Shown: positions 62,152 through 64,000 of the stretch, in pieces
How positions within the stretch are numbered: the stretch's first letter is position 1
How the letters are laid out: each line of letters begins with the position of its first letter
Origin: Hyphomicrobium nitrativorans NL23
GTDB taxonomy: Bacteria; Pseudomonadota; Alphaproteobacteria; Rhizobiales; Hyphomicrobiaceae
Direction: 5' to 3'
Assembly (NCBI RefSeq): GCF_000503895.1
Contig: NC_022997.1
Coordinates: 950,501 to 1,014,500 of the forward strand
Length of the DNA stretch: 64,000 nt
Notes under the pieces: generated by a model
Databases searched by the model: none
What the model was told of the DNA's origin: nothing
What the model saw: only the letters and a program-made list of their open reading frames with translations
Position numbers and translations under genes: made by a program

Positions 62152-63042
62152 TTAGGCCAGAGCCGTTTCGGCTTCCGCGCCGATTACGGAGACAGACACA
62201 CTCATGCCCAGAAATGCGGACGACGTGCCGACGAAGCTGCCTGATAACGGTACTGCTTGTCGGTGGTCGCGCGCGACGGCGATGCGAATAAGGTCGCGAT
62301 TACCGAATATTCCGTTGGTGGGATCCATCTCCACCCAGCCACATCCTGGCAGGTAAACCTGCAGCCAGGCATGGGTCGCGCCACCACCCTGGTGGTTGGT
62401 GCTCCGAGGCGTGTAGATATATCCCGTCACAAATCGGGCGGCGAAACCCAAAGACCGAAGTGCTTCGATCATGAGCAATGCGAAGTCGCGGCAACTCCCG
62501 GTGCCAAGCGCGAGCGTTTGCGCGGGCTCCTGCGTTCCGGCCTTCGGACGGCTCAGGTACACGAAATCGCGATGGATGGTTTCCATCATGTCTACAAGGA
62601 CGGATAGCGTTCCGCCATCGCTCGATCTTGCTACGTTGACCGCCCACTCGGCGAGCTGGCCATCTGGATCCGGGCGGTGGACTCTCATGACTGACTGCAA
62701 GTCCGGTACTTCGTCGGCATCGTAGGCGAACGGAAAACGCTGAGCGGAGTCGAGTAGGAGATCGGTTGGCTGGGCCGCCTCATAGTGAAGGATGTCGATC
62801 TCGCTCACAAACCGCAGGCATATGGCGCGTTCGTCGCCGAACTCAGCGTAGGACACGGAGTTACCGAAGGCGTCGTACATCCATCTGATGCTCGCGGGCG
62901 CCGGCGTGATCGAAAGCTCCGTATTCAACAGCCACAGGCTGTGGCTGTCGCGTGGCCGAAACATCATGCGATGGCGGCCAAAGGAAACCGGTTCGGCATA
63001 GTGATATTCGGTCGTGTGGCGCACGATGAGATGACGCCGCAT
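62152..63042 (-). CDS. Transglutaminase-like protein with full catalytic triad
   Basis: The 296 residues from the ATG at 63042 begin with a beta domain (HLIVRHTTEYHYAEPVSFG), then the transglutaminase core. Cys is in LGTGSCRDFALLM, His in GATHAWLQVYLPG and Asp in VEMDPTNGIFG. An ATG at 63075 gives 11 extra residues. Such proteins are widespread in alphaproteobacteria and thought to be proteases or cross-linking enzymes. It probably forms a unit with the next transglutaminase-like gene. Confidence 0.88.
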   Translation of the reverse strand: MRRHLIVRHTTEYHYAEPVSFGRHRMMFRPRDSHSLWLLNTELSITPAPASIRWMYDAFGNSVSYAEFGDERAICLRFVSEIDILHYEAAQPTDLLLDSAQRFPFAYDADEVPDLQSVMRVHRPDPDGQLAEWAVNVARSSDGGTLSVLVDMMETIHRDFVYLSRPKAGTQEPAQTLALGTGSCRDFALLMIEALRSLGFAARFVTGYIYTPRSTNHQGGGATHAWLQVYLPGCGWVEMDPTNGIFGNRDLIRIAVARDHRQAVPLSGSFVGTSSAFLGMSVSVSVIGAEAETALA

Positions 63043-63287
63043 GAGGTCTTCCCTTTGATCCAGATCGGCCGCCAAACCGCTACTGTACCGTGAATGGCCG
63101 CACCACGGGCGGTTTAGTGATCAAGGGACAATCGTGCCAGGCCAACGCCATTGGCAAGCGTCCTCGGCGTAGGACGTGTACGCACATAAAAATGAGAGCA
63201 AGCCTCGACGCGAGCTAATGACGTTGCGAGGATGGCGAGAAACGGCACGCGGACAGCGCAATTGGCTCGGCCCTCGATTTGACGCTC

Positions 63288-63473
63288 TTACAGTTTCCTT
63301 TCGGGATCGAGTTTTAGCCCCCGGTTGGCAATGACCTTAGAGAAGACCTCCTCCAGGCCGGCCTGCGTCAAGCCAGGAAACTTTCGCTGTATTGCTGTCA
63401 ACAGGCTGGCGTCCTGATGGCCAAGCGTGATCAAGCGATCGAGCTCGCGTGCAACCTCTATAAATTCTGTCAT
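63288..63473 (-). CDS. Small hypothetical helical protein
   Basis: The 61 residues are helical and balanced in charge (FIEVARELDRLITLGHQDAS, then LTQAGLEEVFSKVIANRG). No family is recognised, and no strong ribosome site is seen. Composition and length suit a small regulator, but nothing more can be said. Confidence 0.4.
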   Translation of the reverse strand: MTEFIEVARELDRLITLGHQDASLLTAIQRKFPGLTQAGLEEVFSKVIANRGLKLDPERKL

Positions 63474-63541
63474 TCCGCGTGATCACCCCAGAACTGCCTG
63501 CATCCGCGCGCACCGCCCCGGCCCAGCCGCCCTGTATGCCT

Positions 63542-63793
63542 CTACGAAACGAGATTTGGATAGGCCACCGCGCGGGGCTTCGACGGCTGGAACGCACGAC
63601 GAAGATGCAAATCGCAGTAAGGATGCCCGTCGACCTTGCGGCTCCCGCAGAAATGGAAGCCGGACACTTGCGGATCTCCGATCGGCCAACGGCAGTCGTC
63701 CGCCATCAGCGTCTCCATCGTTTTTCTTTGGCCAACGGGAATGACGGGATCTTGTAGCGGTGTCGGGTCAGTCGACGTCTTGTTTGGAAACAT
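63542..63793 (-). CDS. Short GcrA-like C-terminal module
   Basis: The last 50 residues, ADDCRWPIGDPQVSGFHFCG, then GHPYCDLHLRRAFQPSKPRA, match the C-terminal part of GcrA, the alphaproteobacterial cell-cycle regulator whose end contacts the sigma-70 factor. Full GcrA has about 170 residues with an N-terminal helix-turn-helix. That half is missing here (83 residues from the ATG at 63793). It may bind sigma factor without binding DNA. A longer start at 63868 adds 25 residues with no helix-turn-helix either. Confidence 0.65.
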   Translation of the reverse strand: MFPNKTSTDPTPLQDPVIPVGQRKTMETLMADDCRWPIGDPQVSGFHFCGSRKVDGHPYCDLHLRRAFQPSKPRAVAYPNLVS

Positions 63794-63868
63794 GGAAGGT
63801 TCTCGCTGAGAAATATGCCGCACGATTGCCGGCACCGCCAAGCTAGGACGGGACGAACTTATGAACAC

Positions 63869-64000
63869 TTAGTGCGGGTTTTCGATGCCGGCCGCAAGGT
63901 CGGCAGCCAATTTCCGATCCAGATCCTCGATATGCTCCGTGATCTCTGCTTTTGTCATGCCACGTATGTCGAACCACTGGTCCATATGCTGGACGACGAC
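63869..64000 (-). CDS. Hypothetical protein, 5' part outside window
   Basis: The visible 43 residues run in from the right edge with no start and end at a TAA at 63869-63871. They are helical and acidic (MTKAEITEHIEDLDRKLAAD). The internal Met could be a start, so the gene may be only about 30 residues long or longer beyond the edge. No family is recognised. Its stop lies 75 bases before the GcrA-like start, so the two may be one operon. Confidence 0.4.
   Translation of the reverse strand, partial: VVVQHMDQWFDIRGMTKAEITEHIEDLDRKLAADLAAGIENPH

Overview
The window is a G+C-rich alphaproteobacterial sequence, most likely chromosomal. The best guess is Hyphomicrobiales (a Hyphomicrobium-like organism is possible but not proven). 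The evidence is a BcsS-type beta-barrel gene, a GcrA-like C-terminal module, Tat-exported and RND-rich gene content, and dense ATGA-overlapping operons. No rRNA, tRNA, CRISPR array or insertion sequence was recognised.

Layout. (1) 1-9 kb is an envelope-polysaccharide region. It holds a partial manC (GDP-mannose supply), a GNAT acetyltransferase, a secreted DUF3131 protein, a 1134-residue protein joining a GH18-like domain, a CE4 deacetylase and a GT2 synthase, and a BcsS-like outer-membrane barrel. (2) 9.5-12.5 kb is an accessory insert: a small protein, a ParB-domain DNA methyltransferase, a DUF5681 protein and a decayed ketoacyl-synthase fragment. (3) 12.5-29 kb is lipid metabolism and stress/drug response: a FabF-like synthase divergent from a thiolase, a MATE pump divergent from an HAE-type RND pump with its TetR regulator, two paralogous alpha/beta hydrolases with a TetR regulator and a 30-bp perfect operator, an HxlR/NmrA divergent pair, a degenerate patatin-like protein, and a Tat-signal aldo/keto reductase beside a LysR regulator. 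(4) 29-41.7 kb is a metal-homeostasis locus built around one divergent control region. Leftward lie a response regulator with a probable ATT start, a histidine kinase, a cytochrome b and a frameshifted P1B-5-like ATPase with a hemerythrin tail. Rightward lie an HME-RND adaptor and pump, DUF3240, a small membrane protein and a small c-type cytochrome with no ordinary start codon. These are followed by a convergent membrane flavoreductase and a DUF302 gene.

(5) 41.8-55.8 kb is a plasmid-type replicon: ParA and a small partner, a candidate partition site, an eight-copy iteron array with DnaA-like boxes, RepA, a GIY-YIG protein, relaxase and MobC with an oriT-like region, a DNA methylase, a VirD4/TraG-type coupling protein and several small proteins that look conjugation-linked, ending with an AlpA-like DNA-binding protein. 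No VirB/Trb pore genes and no integrase are visible, so it looks mobilizable rather than self-transmissible. (6) 56-60.7 kb is a Type III-like restriction-modification operon, probably cargo at the right side of that element. (7) 61.2-64 kb returns to backbone genes: two transglutaminase-family proteins, small proteins and a short GcrA-like module.

How the genes work together (inference): region 1 could make, deacetylate and export one exopolysaccharide. Region 4 couples two metal pumps to redox proteins under one two-component system, with matching 11-bp-period repeats in both promoters. Region 5 carries replication, partition and mobilization functions with a defence cargo.
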